This document shows positions 38,128-46,386 of a DNA stretch of 64,000 bases, one piece after another (positions within the stretch are counted from its first letter, which is position 1; every line of letters begins with the position of its first letter). Both the position numbers and the translations under genes were made by a program. Under the pieces are notes generated by a model. The model saw only the letters and a list, made by a program, of their open reading frames with translations, searched no databases and was not told the origin of the DNA. The stretch is from Opitutia bacterium (GTDB lineage Bacteria > Verrucomicrobiota > Verrucomicrobiia > Opitutales > Opitutaceae), in contig CANGCX010000001.1 in the NCBI GenBank assembly GCA_947452315.1, positions 46,766 to 110,765 of the forward strand. The letters run 5' to 3'.

Positions 38128-39015
38128 TTAACGGTCTAGCGCAGACAGGACTAGGGTTAATTTCTGCGCACTCTCTTTACTGATTTCGCTCAACGGTAAA
38201 CGGACCTCCGCGCTGCCGATGATACCCGCCCGCACCAAAGCAAATTTGATCGGGCTGGGATTAGACTCGATGAAGATCGCTTTGAACATTGGGTATAAGC
38301 GACGATGCGATTTGAGCGCCTTGGTGAAATCTCCAGCCAAAGCGAGTCTCACCATGTTGCTGATGTCGCGCGCATAAAGATTTGAGGCCACACTGATCAC
38401 GCCCTCGGCACCCACGGCCATGAAGGGCAGGGTGAGGGAGTCATCTCCGCTAAGAACGGTAATGTCGGCTCCGAGCGCGTGTTTGAGTTGATCGACACGA
38501 TCCACGCTGCCGCCTGCCTCTTTAATCCAGCGCACATGTTTATATTTTGCGCGCAAACGTTCAACGACAGGTATGCCAATTTCAATACCACAGCGCCCGG
38601 GGATGGAGTAGAGAATGATCGGTTTATCGGTAGCCTCAGCGACTGCACTAAAATGCCGGAAAAGTCCTTCAGCTCCGGGTTTGTTATAATAGGGCGCCAC
38701 AACCAACATGGCATCAGCCCCAACGGCATGGGCCTGCTGTGTGAGCTCGACCGCTTCCTGAGTGGAGTTTGAGCCGGTACCAGCAATGACAGGTACGCGC
38801 CCACGCGTCATTTCCACGGTGGCCTCGATTATTTCAATATGTTCTTCGTGATTTACCGTCGGCGATTCTCCTGTGGTGCCCACAGGCACCAAGCCGTCGA
38901 TCCCTCCACGAATCTGGTGTTCAATCAACCGCTTTAGATCGCCATGAGCGATCCGGCCCTTCTGAAAAGGCGTAACAAGTGCGGTGATTGTACCGGTAAG
39001 CGGACGTGTTTTCAT
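38128..39015 (-). CDS. dapA: 4-hydroxy-tetrahydrodipicolinate synthase
   Basis: DapA condenses pyruvate with aspartate semialdehyde, the first committed step to lysine and diaminopimelate. I use the ATG at 39015 (295 aa, MKTRPLTGTITALVTPF); the ORF-track start adds 45 unrelated residues. Family sequences are GLVPVGTTGESPTVNHEEH, VIAGTGSNSTQEAVELTQQA and VVAPYYNKPGAEGLFRHF. PIILYSIPGRCGIEIGIPVV and the Schiff-base lysine in RWIKEAGGSVDRV are also clear. SGDDSLTLPFMAVGAEGVISV follows. It is first in the dapA-dapB operon. Confidence 0.96.
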   Translation of the reverse strand: MKTRPLTGTITALVTPFQKGRIAHGDLKRLIEHQIRGGIDGLVPVGTTGESPTVNHEEHIEIIEATVEMTRGRVPVIAGTGSNSTQEAVELTQQAHAVGADAMLVVAPYYNKPGAEGLFRHFSAVAEATDKPIILYSIPGRCGIEIGIPVVERLRAKYKHVRWIKEAGGSVDRVDQLKHALGADITVLSGDDSLTLPFMAVGAEGVISVASNLYARDISNMVRLALAGDFTKALKSHRRLYPMFKAIFIESNPSPIKFALVRAGIIGSAEVRLPLSEISKESAQKLTLVLSALDR

Positions 39016-39314
39016 GAAATGTTTGCGTTGTTTTACAACAATCTTGAGTAACCCTGCGTTGCAATTCGTTTTATGATTGCTGGTAGTCAATGGCTTTCCG
39101 ACTTCCCTCAAGATGCAACCGGGCTCTTCGGGCTTTCGTTTAAAAATCAATAACAGCTATCTGAGTAAAAAAGCGGGGTAGAACTAGGACAAAGCCTGTT
39201 TTTTGGGGGCATTTTTTTAGCAAAATTTAGCGCACCAAGAGGTATTCTAATCGTCCCAATATTTTTAGGGCTTGGATTCACCGTCGTCGGGCGCTTGTCT
39301 TAGCGGTTTCTACC
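39016..39314. other. Divergent intergenic region between dapA and fabD
   Basis: About 300 bases without a gene lie between the dapA start and the fabD start, so it must hold both promoters. Minus-strand bases just ahead of dapA include the small inverted repeat TTGTTGTAAAACAACG. The part nearest fabD is AT-rich (GGCATTTTTTTAGCAAAATTTAG). I looked for a lysine riboswitch ahead of dapA and could not make its conserved junctions. No confident promoter boxes were placed. Confidence 0.4.
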
Positions 39315-40223
39315 ATGGGATTGGCATTATTATTCGCAGGTCAGGGTGCTCAAAAAACGGGCATGGGTAAATCGCTTTACGCGGGTTCCCCTGCGGCGCG
39401 TGCGCTATACGATGAAGCCAATCGGGTTTTGGGCTGGGATCTCGCTCATATGAGTTTTGAGGGCCCTGATGCCGCCCTCACACCCACCAAAGTCTGTCAA
39501 CCGGCGCTTTTTGTGCATGGCATGGCGTTACTTGCAGCTCTGCGCGAACAAGGCAAAGCATCCGAAATCAACTTCGCCCTAGGCCTAAGCTTAGGTGAAG
39601 TCACAGCTTATGCCGCCGCAGGCGTTTTCGACTTCACCACGGGATTAAAGATAGTGGCCGAACGTGGACGGCTGATGCAATTGGCCTGTGAGCAAACCTC
39701 AGGCGCCATGGCGGCGGTTATCGGCGAAGAGCGCACCAGTGTTGCTGAGCTCTGCCGCGACTTCGATGTCGAAGCGGCTAACTTCAACGCACCCGGACAA
39801 ATCATTATTTCTGGTGAAAACACCAAAATCGCCGCTGCTGTCGCTGGCGCCAAAGAGCGGGGAATGAAAAAAGTCATCCCGTTAAACGTTGCCGGTGCCT
39901 ATCACTCGCGACTCATGGAGCCGGCCCGTGTGGCATTTGCTGCTTATCTCGAAAGCGTGCCGTTTGCGGCTCCAAAATTCACCGTCTTCACCAATACCAC
40001 GGGTCAAGCGATCGCCGATCCTGCGGCCATCAAAAACGCCTTGGTAAAACAAGTTGTTTCATCCGTGCTTTGGGAGGATTGCATGCGCCAGGCCGCAGCG
40101 GCTGGGGCGAGTACGTTTTGGGAACTAGGACCGGGAGGCGTGCTGACTGGGTTGGCCCGTCGCACCGAAAAATCCTGGTCTGTAAAAAATTTCAGCGAAT
40201 TCACCGATCTTTCTAATGCCTGA
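39315..40223 (+). CDS. fabD: Malonyl-CoA:ACP transacylase
   Basis: FabD loads malonyl groups onto acyl carrier protein for fatty acid elongation. The 302-residue protein shows the family start LLFAGQGAQKTGMGKSLY, the nucleophile elbow as GLSLGEVTAYAAAGVFD (Ser about 93; usual GHSLGE), the conserved Arg in VAERGRLMQ, and the catalytic His in LNVAGAYHSRLMEPAR. WELGPGGVLTGLARR ends the domain. The stop overlaps the lepA start by eight bases. It is the only malonyl transferase in the window and could also feed the unusual ketosynthase/ACP locus 10 kb away. Confidence 0.95.
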   Translation: MGLALLFAGQGAQKTGMGKSLYAGSPAARALYDEANRVLGWDLAHMSFEGPDAALTPTKVCQPALFVHGMALLAALREQGKASEINFALGLSLGEVTAYAAAGVFDFTTGLKIVAERGRLMQLACEQTSGAMAAVIGEERTSVAELCRDFDVEAANFNAPGQIIISGENTKIAAAVAGAKERGMKKVIPLNVAGAYHSRLMEPARVAFAAYLESVPFAAPKFTVFTNTTGQAIADPAAIKNALVKQVVSSVLWEDCMRQAAAAGASTFWELGPGGVLTGLARRTEKSWSVKNFSEFTDLSNA

Positions 40224-42024
40224 GCCGATGTCCGCCAAAAACACCCGCAATTTCTGCATCATCGCCCACGTCGACCATGGCAAAACGACGCTTTCCGACC
40301 GACTGCTTGAGCACACCAACACCGTTTCGCAACGCGTACTGACCGCGCAGCATCTAGACTCGATGGACCTCGAAAAAGAACGAGGTATCACGATCAAGTC
40401 GCATCCGGTCACGATGACTTACCGAGCGAAAGACGGCCAGGACTACAAACTCAATCTAATGGACACGCCCGGCCACGTGGACTTCTCCTACGAGGTTTCG
40501 CGCAGCCTCGCAGCCTGCGAAGGTGCTGTTCTGTTGATCGACGCGGCCCAAGGCGTGGAAGCGCAGACAGTCGCCAACGCTCATCTGGCCTTCGGTCAAA
40601 ACCTCAAGATCATCCCGGTTATTAACAAAATCGATCTTCCGAGTGCTAATCTCGAACTGTGCACCCGCCAACTAGAGGATATTCTCACGATTCCTGCTGA
40701 GGAAGCGATTCTCGCCAGTGGAAAATCTGGGATCGGTATTGTAGATATTTTAGAGGCTGTGGTAGCCCGCGTTCCTTCACCACGCTGGAGCGATTATCCG
40801 CAGGCTAGGATTTTGGTGTTTGATTCACTTTACGACGCCTACCGTGGCTGCATCGCGTATGTGCGCGTGTTCTCGGGCTCCATCAAAGCGCATGACATGA
40901 TGATGCTCATGAGCACCGGCCAAAAAGCTGAAGTGAAAGAAGTCGGCATTTTCACGCCGAAAATGGAGAAATGTGCGGTACTGAACGCCGGCGATGTCGG
41001 TTACATTGTCTCCAGTATCAAGACTCCATCCGAGGTGAAAACCGGCGATACCATCACTATCGCTGCACGACCCGCCACGGAAATGTTGCCTGGCTATAAG
41101 GAAGTTCGCCCCATGGTTTTCTGTGGGCTCTATCCCCTAGAGAGCGATGATTACGAAAAATTGAAAGCCGGCCTTGGCCGCCTCCAACTCAATGATGCAG
41201 CCTTCGTGTATTCCTCGGAAAGCTCACTGGCATTAGGTTTCGGCTTTCGTTGTGGTTTCCTCGGCTTGCTCCACATGGAAATTATTCAGGAGCGCGTGCG
41301 TCGCGAGCATGATGTAGAAATCATCTCCACGTACCCAAGCGTCATTTATCACATCGTTAAACAAGGCGGAGAAGAGATTGATGTGGATAATCCCGTGAAC
41401 ATGCCCGATCCCGGCACGATACTAGAAATCCGAGAGCCGACGATTCGTGCGTCCATAATCATACCCAACGATTCGATGGGAGACATGCTCTCGATCATTA
41501 TGGAAAAGCGTGGCGTCTGCGAGCATACTGATACGCTCGATATGAATCGAGTAATGCTTCGCTGCGTTCTTCCGCTCAATGAAATCCTCGTCGATTTCAA
41601 CGATCGCCTCAAGAGCGTAACGCATGGTTACGGCTCCATGGATTACGAACTCGGCGATTACATGGCTTCGGATCTTGTGAAGATGGACATCATGATCAAC
41701 GGAGATCCCGTGGATGCATTTGCGTGTATCGTCCATCGTGAAAAGGCCGAAGCCAAGGGCCGCCAACTTTGCGAAAAACTCGCCGAGATCATCCCTCCCC
41801 AGATGTTCAAAGTCGCCATCCAAGCCGCTATCGGTGGTAAAATCATCGCACGCGATAACGTGAAGGAAATGCGTAAGGACGTCACGGCGAAGTGTTATGG
41901 CGGTGACATCAGCCGAAAGCGCAAGCTCCTCGATAAACAAAAAGAGGGTAAAAAGAAAATGAAACAGATCGGCAAAGTTTCGATCCCACCGGATGCCTTC
42001 ATTAAGGTTCTCCAAAATAACTAA
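40216..42024 (+). CDS. lepA: Elongation factor 4 (LepA)
   Basis: LepA is a ribosomal GTPase that aids 30S assembly and translation under stress. The 602-residue protein has G1 IAHVDHGKTTLSDRLLE, G3 LMDTPGHVDFSYEVSRSL, G4 VINKIDLPSAN and the LepA C-terminal domain (YGSMDYELGDYMASDLVKMDI; RDNVKEMRKDVTAKCYGGDISRKRKLL). It starts inside the end of fabD; an ATG four codons later (MSAKNTRNFCI) would remove the overlap. lepB follows 12 bases later, the common lepA-lepB arrangement. Confidence 0.97.
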   Translation: MPEPMSAKNTRNFCIIAHVDHGKTTLSDRLLEHTNTVSQRVLTAQHLDSMDLEKERGITIKSHPVTMTYRAKDGQDYKLNLMDTPGHVDFSYEVSRSLAACEGAVLLIDAAQGVEAQTVANAHLAFGQNLKIIPVINKIDLPSANLELCTRQLEDILTIPAEEAILASGKSGIGIVDILEAVVARVPSPRWSDYPQARILVFDSLYDAYRGCIAYVRVFSGSIKAHDMMMLMSTGQKAEVKEVGIFTPKMEKCAVLNAGDVGYIVSSIKTPSEVKTGDTITIAARPATEMLPGYKEVRPMVFCGLYPLESDDYEKLKAGLGRLQLNDAAFVYSSESSLALGFGFRCGFLGLLHMEIIQERVRREHDVEIISTYPSVIYHIVKQGGEEIDVDNPVNMPDPGTILEIREPTIRASIIIPNDSMGDMLSIIMEKRGVCEHTDTLDMNRVMLRCVLPLNEILVDFNDRLKSVTHGYGSMDYELGDYMASDLVKMDIMINGDPVDAFACIVHREKAEAKGRQLCEKLAEIIPPQMFKVAIQAAIGGKIIARDNVKEMRKDVTAKCYGGDISRKRKLLDKQKEGKKKMKQIGKVSIPPDAFIKVLQNN

Positions 42025-42036
42025 AACTGCTCCGCC

Positions 42037-43335
42037 ATGTTCGGTTTTTTCCAGTCGCAGGATAAGAAAATGCTCGAGAACGCCGAGAACTGGCTCGAGC
42101 TTGCCGAGAAGATCTATCATTTCCGCCGTGACGTCTTGCCCACCGCTCAACTCGGAAAACTCACACAACAAATCGATTCACTGCGCGAAGGCATTAAGCA
42201 GCGCCTCGATGCGGCCAAGCTCAAGTTAAGAATCGAGCAAGCCGAAGCGGTTATGCGTGAAACCGGAGGAGCCGTATATCCGAAAAACGCGCTTGTTGAA
42301 AACGTAGAATTTTTCGTCGTAGCCGCCTTGGTGATCTTGGGTATCCGCACTTATGTGGCCCAACCGTTCAAAATTCCCACGAACTCAATGTGGCCGACTT
42401 ATTACGGGATGACGGGCGAAAATCACACGAGTGCGACCGAACCTCCGAGTAAATTGGGCCAGGCCTTCCGATTTCTCGCCTATGGCGCGCAACGCTTCGA
42501 AGCAATCGCTCCACGCGGGGGTGAGGTGACAGCGCCGTTCTTCAGTAACGGCCGTATGGCTTATACTATTCAGCCCGATAGGAGCTGGTTTATTTTTCCC
42601 ACTCAGGTGAAGGAATACACCTTCTACGTCGATGGGGCTCCGGCGACGATGCGTGTTCCGATGGATTTCGGTGATTTTGACCGCATGCTGTTTGAAACCT
42701 ATTTTGGTAGCGAACGCGATTTCACGTCGCAATGGCCGCGTTTAGTCCGAGCAGCCGCAGGTCACGATTCCCTTCTTAAAGTTGATGCTAACACGGGCGC
42801 AAGCGCGAGCGTGAGGATCATTTCCTTGGGACGCACCGTTAAGGCCGGCGAAGCGTTATTGCGTTTTGATCTATTAACTGGGGATCAACTCTTCGTAGAT
42901 CGGTTAAGCTTTCATTTTGTCCAACCCAAGACGGGGCAGGGCTTTGTTTTTCGCACCGGCAACATCGCAGGAATCGGCCAAGACCAATACTACATCAAAC
43001 GATTAGTCGGGGTGCCAGGTGATGTTCTCGAAATTAAAGAACCCGGAATCATTCGTAACGGTGCGCCCATAACTGGGTCAGAAGCTTTTGACGCCAACGC
43101 CAAACGAAGTGGACTTTACCGCGGTTATTTTAACGCGGATCCGCGATATGGATCAAAGTATCTTCAGGCTGGGGAAAAAGTTAGTATCCCGAAAGACGGC
43201 TTCTTCGCCATGGGTGATAACTCGGGCAACAGCCAAGATAGTCGCTATTGGGGTTTTGTGCCGCTCAAAGATGCCGTTGGTCGACCCTTAATTATTTATT
43301 ATCCATTCACAGCTCGTTGGGGAATAGCGCGCTAA
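42037..43335 (+). CDS. lepB: Signal peptidase I, long form
   Basis: LepB cuts signal peptides from exported proteins at the outer face of the inner membrane. At 432 residues it is longer than the E. coli enzyme (324). The extra length includes an N-terminal coiled-coil-like region (residues 10-75, KKMLENAENWLELAEKIYHF) before the single clear membrane segment FFVVAALVILGIRTYV, and a large insert after the catalytic serine. Ser117 is in KIPTNSMWPTYYG. The general-base lysine is in YYIKRLVGVPGDVL, and FFAMGDNSGNSQDSRYWGFV completes the active site. It is the last gene of fabD-lepA-lepB. Confidence 0.94.
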   Translation: MFGFFQSQDKKMLENAENWLELAEKIYHFRRDVLPTAQLGKLTQQIDSLREGIKQRLDAAKLKLRIEQAEAVMRETGGAVYPKNALVENVEFFVVAALVILGIRTYVAQPFKIPTNSMWPTYYGMTGENHTSATEPPSKLGQAFRFLAYGAQRFEAIAPRGGEVTAPFFSNGRMAYTIQPDRSWFIFPTQVKEYTFYVDGAPATMRVPMDFGDFDRMLFETYFGSERDFTSQWPRLVRAAAGHDSLLKVDANTGASASVRIISLGRTVKAGEALLRFDLLTGDQLFVDRLSFHFVQPKTGQGFVFRTGNIAGIGQDQYYIKRLVGVPGDVLEIKEPGIIRNGAPITGSEAFDANAKRSGLYRGYFNADPRYGSKYLQAGEKVSIPKDGFFAMGDNSGNSQDSRYWGFVPLKDAVGRPLIIYYPFTARWGIAR

Positions 43336-43504
43336 AATAGCTCTGGGCCTGAGTCTATCGAAGTTGTGAAGGCGTAGAGCTTCACTTCACACGGCTTAAT
43401 TACTTGCGCTCGTCAATAACATGACGGCCACCGCACAATAAATATTATGTTTAATATTATGCTTAAGCGCACGTCTTGACGGCGCGCGTTGTGGTGCCGG
43501 AAAG

Positions 43505-43610
43505 GCGCCCAGACCTCCGACGCTTATCTGGCGCAGATCGGCGGCATCAGCTGGCCTCACCCTCGCAACCTTTGACACAGGCATACCCGGCTCGCACCTC
43601 ATCGCCTGAT
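43505..43610 (+). pseudogene. C-terminal remnant of a VapC-type PIN toxin, frameshifted
   Basis: Two adjoining frames together read as the end of a PIN-domain toxin. One frame gives GAQTSDAYLAQIGGIS and the next, after a shift near base 43553, gives GLTLATFDTGIPGSHLIA and a stop. TSDAYLA and LATFD are the C-terminal acidic and core motifs of one common VapC subfamily. No matching N-terminus is present in the 170 bases between lepB and this point, which hold no gene I can recognise. It is a decayed fragment; the antisense 68-aa ORF in the track is its shadow. Confidence 0.6.
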
Positions 43611-43681
43611 TCGCCCGCCGGCCCTCGCCTCCGTTCGACTACTGAGTGACAGGAATCCGGAGAGACCAGCAAAGCAGAGAT

Positions 43682-43930
43682 TCACGAGCGCACCAGCCGC
43701 GACCGTGAGAAACGTAACTCCGGCGGTGCGCTGACCCGTGGACTGGCGCGGAATCGCCCTAGAGTTTCTAGATTTTCCGCCTCGCGGTTTCCTGCGGCAA
43801 AGCCGGCGCGCAATTCTGCCAGGACCACGAGCGGAAGAAAAATAAGATTGGCCCGGCGGACGATTTCGACCCGGCTCGGTGTGCCTCGCAGGAAGTCGCT
43901 GTAAGCAGTGGTGTCGAGCGCGACGTTCAT
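43682..43930 (-). pseudogene. Truncated VapC-like PIN toxin, N-terminal part
   Basis: The 82-aa product begins like a PIN-domain ribonuclease toxin: MNVALDTTAYSDFLRGTPS carries the first active-site Asp, and IFLPLVVLAELRAGFAAGN the conserved Glu. Normal members are 125-140 aa with two more acidic residues near the end. Here the reading ends in an unrelated basic tail (LRFSRSRLVRS), so the second half is lost and activity is unlikely. It starts directly at the stop of the antitoxin-like gene, the usual order for such pairs. Local GC looks higher than in the flanking housekeeping genes. Confidence 0.7.
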
Positions 43931-44158
43931 CTACTTAGAGACCGCTTCGTCAACCTGCTCGAAGGCCTGGATCGCAGAGTCGAACGCAGGGTCATCGCGC
44001 CACGTGCCGATCAGCGAATCGAGATCGTGATGGGTGGCGACTGAAGCAGCCTGCGAGCGGCTGAGAAACGCAGCGAGCCACGCGGCGAGTCGCGCCGCCT
44101 CCGTCTTGGGGAGGCGCTCGATGGCATGCTCGATTTCGGTGATGGTACTCACGGCCAT
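43931..44158 (-). CDS. Antitoxin-like protein of a VapBC-type pair
   Basis: This is a 75-aa protein beginning MAVSTITEIEHAIERLPKTEAARLAAWLAAFL, typical of small antitoxins encoded before PIN toxins. The C-terminal part, DDPAFDSAIQAFEQVDEAVSK, would be the toxin-binding tail. It is intact while its toxin is truncated, so it may be a leftover, or it may still neutralise related toxins elsewhere. No DNA-binding motif is obvious. It starts with ATG and abuts the toxin fragment with no gap. Confidence 0.68.
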   Translation of the reverse strand: MAVSTITEIEHAIERLPKTEAARLAAWLAAFLSRSQAASVATHHDLDSLIGTWRDDPAFDSAIQAFEQVDEAVSK

Positions 44159-44397
44159 GAGAGTGGCGGCACCGTGCTCCGATTCAAGCCGGCAGTTTCA
44201 AGCGACCAACCGCCCGACATAACATAGAGAGCAGGTTTATCCGCCAAATCTCCACTAGGGCTTTTTCGGCGGCGGAGTGGATGTCGAGTGACGCAAAAGT
44301 TGGGACATTAGTGTAAACTGTCCATTGCTCAATCGTTCCCTTGGGCAAATCACGCACGGGTGACGAGTGGATTTCAAGCGGTTAGCCTTGTTGCGCG
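44159..44397. other. Gene-free spacer with possible decayed mobile-element end
   Basis: No coding region is apparent. Bases 44281-44323 contain ATGTCGAGTGACGCAAAAGT followed by GGGACATTAGTGTAAACTGTCC, a patch resembling a degenerate inverted repeat (GGACA/TGTCC). The 12-mer ATGTCGAGTGAC also occurs at 14256-14267. This is compatible with a decayed insertion-sequence end, but no transposase fragment was seen. Confidence 0.25.
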
Positions 44398-45363
44398 TCA
44401 CTTCCACCCTATCCGCTCTTTTTCTATGACCAAAGGGCGCTTAGTGACTTTGGTATGAATAGATCCGAGGTATTCGCCCAAAATCCCGATAAAAAACAAC
44501 TGCACCGAAGCAAAGAAGAACAAGCCTATTACAACCGGCGCGATCCCAAGGGCAAAGCGCTCCCAAAATATGAGCTTGTACACGAGGTAGGCAAAACCGA
44601 CGAGGAAGGATAAAGCAGACGCACCAAAGCCGACCATTGTCGCTAGTCGTAGCGGCACCTTGGAGTGACTCGTGATTCCCAGCATCGCGACGTCGTAAAG
44701 GGTGTAGAAATTATTTTTGGTGATCCCGCGCTTACGCAGGGGTTGCTCGTAAGGTACACGCGCGACCGGATAACCTAGTTCGCACACCAAACCCCGCACG
44801 TAGGGGTAAGGATCTTCCATCGCGCGCAAGTCCTCAATTACCTTGCGATCGTAAAGCCCGAAGCCGGTGGCGTTCTCGATCAATTCCACGTCAGCTAACC
44901 GTTTGACCACTTTGTAATAAAGGCGGCGCAACGTAAAAAATAACCATGATTCCTCGCTTTGGATCTTCTGCCCCATCACCACGGCGTATCCCTCACGCCA
45001 TTTTTTTATAAGCTCCGTAACCAACTCAGGCGGATCCTGTAAATCTGAAGCCATCACGACAACCGCATCACCGCTCACCTCCAACAGTCCGTGATAGGGT
45101 GAACGGACGTGACCAAAATTGCGCTGATTTAAAATGGCCTTTACCGGCAAGCCCCCCGCGGGTTGGCGCTCGGTTTGAGCGACGAGCTTCCTCAACTCAT
45201 CTTGGGTTCCGTCGGTGGAAGCGTTGTCGATAAAAACCAATTCGCATGCCAAGTCGGGCAATTCCGCGACGACCGCCGTCAACCGTTGGTGCAGCAAAGT
45301 TACATTATCCCGCTCGTTAAAGCAGGGCGCCAAAAGGGTAAGAGAGCGAGCTGTTGAAGTCAT
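44398..45363 (-). CDS. Membrane-anchored family 2 glycosyltransferase (DPM1/GtrB-like)
   Basis: This family 2 enzyme is of the polyprenyl-phosphate glycosyltransferase type, which loads a sugar from a nucleotide donor onto undecaprenyl phosphate or extends a lipid-linked glycan at the inner membrane. The 321 residues have a GT-A catalytic domain (LLAPCFNERDNVTLLHQRL; FIDNASTDGTQDELRKL; MASDLQDPPELVTELI with the DxD-type site) and two C-terminal membrane helices (LATMVGFGASALSFLVGFAY; PVVIGLFFFASVQLFFIGIL). It lies 126 bases downstream of the OleB-like gene, so it may be the distal gene of that operon or independent. galE at the far end of the cluster could supply its donor sugar. Confidence 0.88.
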   Translation of the reverse strand: MTSTARSLTLLAPCFNERDNVTLLHQRLTAVVAELPDLACELVFIDNASTDGTQDELRKLVAQTERQPAGGLPVKAILNQRNFGHVRSPYHGLLEVSGDAVVVMASDLQDPPELVTELIKKWREGYAVVMGQKIQSEESWLFFTLRRLYYKVVKRLADVELIENATGFGLYDRKVIEDLRAMEDPYPYVRGLVCELGYPVARVPYEQPLRKRGITKNNFYTLYDVAMLGITSHSKVPLRLATMVGFGASALSFLVGFAYLVYKLIFWERFALGIAPVVIGLFFFASVQLFFIGILGEYLGSIHTKVTKRPLVIEKERIGWK

Positions 45364-45489
45364 GACGATGCAGCCAGAGGTGACAGTCCCGAGAGACTAC
45401 CGCAAGCTTGGGCCATGAATACTAGGCTTAGTAACGGGAATCGAAACAGCTCTCTTTGCGGAGTCCCGATCTTAGGCTTCATGGTAGAT

Positions 45490-46386
45490 TCAGGCCCTAA
45501 GAATAAATTCCGATACCTTAGACCTGACCGGTGCGCCGCCATCATCTAAAATATAATGTCCGCAATCCGGTAAATAATGGACCGTAGTACCTGGGAAAAC
45601 CTTAAGCCACCGATCGCGAAAATGATCGTTGAAGCAGAAGTCTCTGCCTCCCCAAACGATCAATTTTGGATTAGGTTTAAATCGAACAAGATTTTGTTCA
45701 ATGAAAGCTAATGTAGGTCGGCTTGGATGATTAAGCTCCAAAGGGATGTCCTGAACAAAAGCGTTCACTGCGACTCGATCATCCCAATTAGAATAAGGCA
45801 GCAAATAGCCCCTCTGCTCATCCTTGGAAAGTTTACGTTGGTTCATTGACATCCAGACTGCAGGTGCGGCGAAGCCGTTGAGACCTCGGACTAGCAATTT
45901 ACCTAAAATGGGTATGCGACAGATCGAAATTCGCCGTGGAATTTGATCTGAAACAAAGGCTGCGGTGTTAAGAATGGTAATCTTTCCAATTAATTCCGGA
46001 TGGCGGGCGGCGAAGCCAAAACCTATGGCTCCACCCCAATCGTGCACGACTAGATGGACGAGTTTAAGATCGAGGCTTTTTATCAAGGCCTCGATGTCTG
46101 TGATGCGATTATCTAAGGTGTAATCGTAATGCTGGGGTTTATCGGATAACCCCATGCCGATGTGATCAGGCGCAATACAACGTATGTTTGGCGACAAATC
46201 CCGGATCAGATCACGATAAAAAAAGGACCAGGTCGGATTGCCATGCAACATAAGCACCGCCACATCTTGGCGTGGGCCTTCGTCGACAAAACTCATCTTA
46301 GCACCTGAAGGAGTGGCAAAAGATTTGGGCGCGAAGGGATATAACTTCGCTATCCCATCTGCGATTTTTAGAAGCAGCTTTACCAT
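45490..46386 (-). CDS. OleB-like alpha/beta hydrolase (haloalkane-dehalogenase fold)
   Basis: This alpha/beta hydrolase is closely like OleB, the enzyme that decarboxylates beta-lactones to olefins, and like haloalkane dehalogenases. I start it at an ATG that overlaps the OleA-like stop (298 aa, about the length of known OleB); the ORF-track start is an upstream TTG. Residue numbers below count from that TTG start; subtract 7 for the ATG form. The oxyanion motif is LMLHGNPTWSFFYRDLI, followed by CIAPDHIGMGLSDKPQHYDY. The nucleophile is an Asp, as expected, in LVVHDWGGAIGFGF (Asp123, Trp124), and the C-terminal His is in YLPDCGHYILDD. Neighbours point to OleB rather than a dehalogenase, yet OleC, which makes the beta-lactone, is absent. 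Confidence 0.82.
   Translation of the reverse strand: MVKLLLKIADGIAKLYPFAPKSFATPSGAKMSFVDEGPRQDVAVLMLHGNPTWSFFYRDLIRDLSPNIRCIAPDHIGMGLSDKPQHYDYTLDNRITDIEALIKSLDLKLVHLVVHDWGGAIGFGFAARHPELIGKITILNTAAFVSDQIPRRISICRIPILGKLLVRGLNGFAAPAVWMSMNQRKLSKDEQRGYLLPYSNWDDRVAVNAFVQDIPLELNHPSRPTLAFIEQNLVRFKPNPKLIVWGGRDFCFNDHFRDRWLKVFPGTTVHYLPDCGHYILDDGGAPVRSKVSEFILRA

Noticed and set aside
39016-39150. N-terminal extension of dapA or a lysine riboswitch
   Set aside because: The extra 45 residues do not match DapA, and I could not form the lysine aptamer junctions from this stretch.
41422-42171. 249-aa minus-strand ORF
   Set aside because: It is a shadow of lepA and the start of lepB.
43396-43602. 68-aa minus-strand ORF
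   Set aside because: It is antisense to the frameshifted VapC remnant and resembles no family.
45490-46386. Haloalkane dehalogenase as the function of the alpha/beta hydrolase
   Set aside because: The fold and Asp nucleophile would fit, but tight coupling to an OleA-like gene makes OleB the better call.
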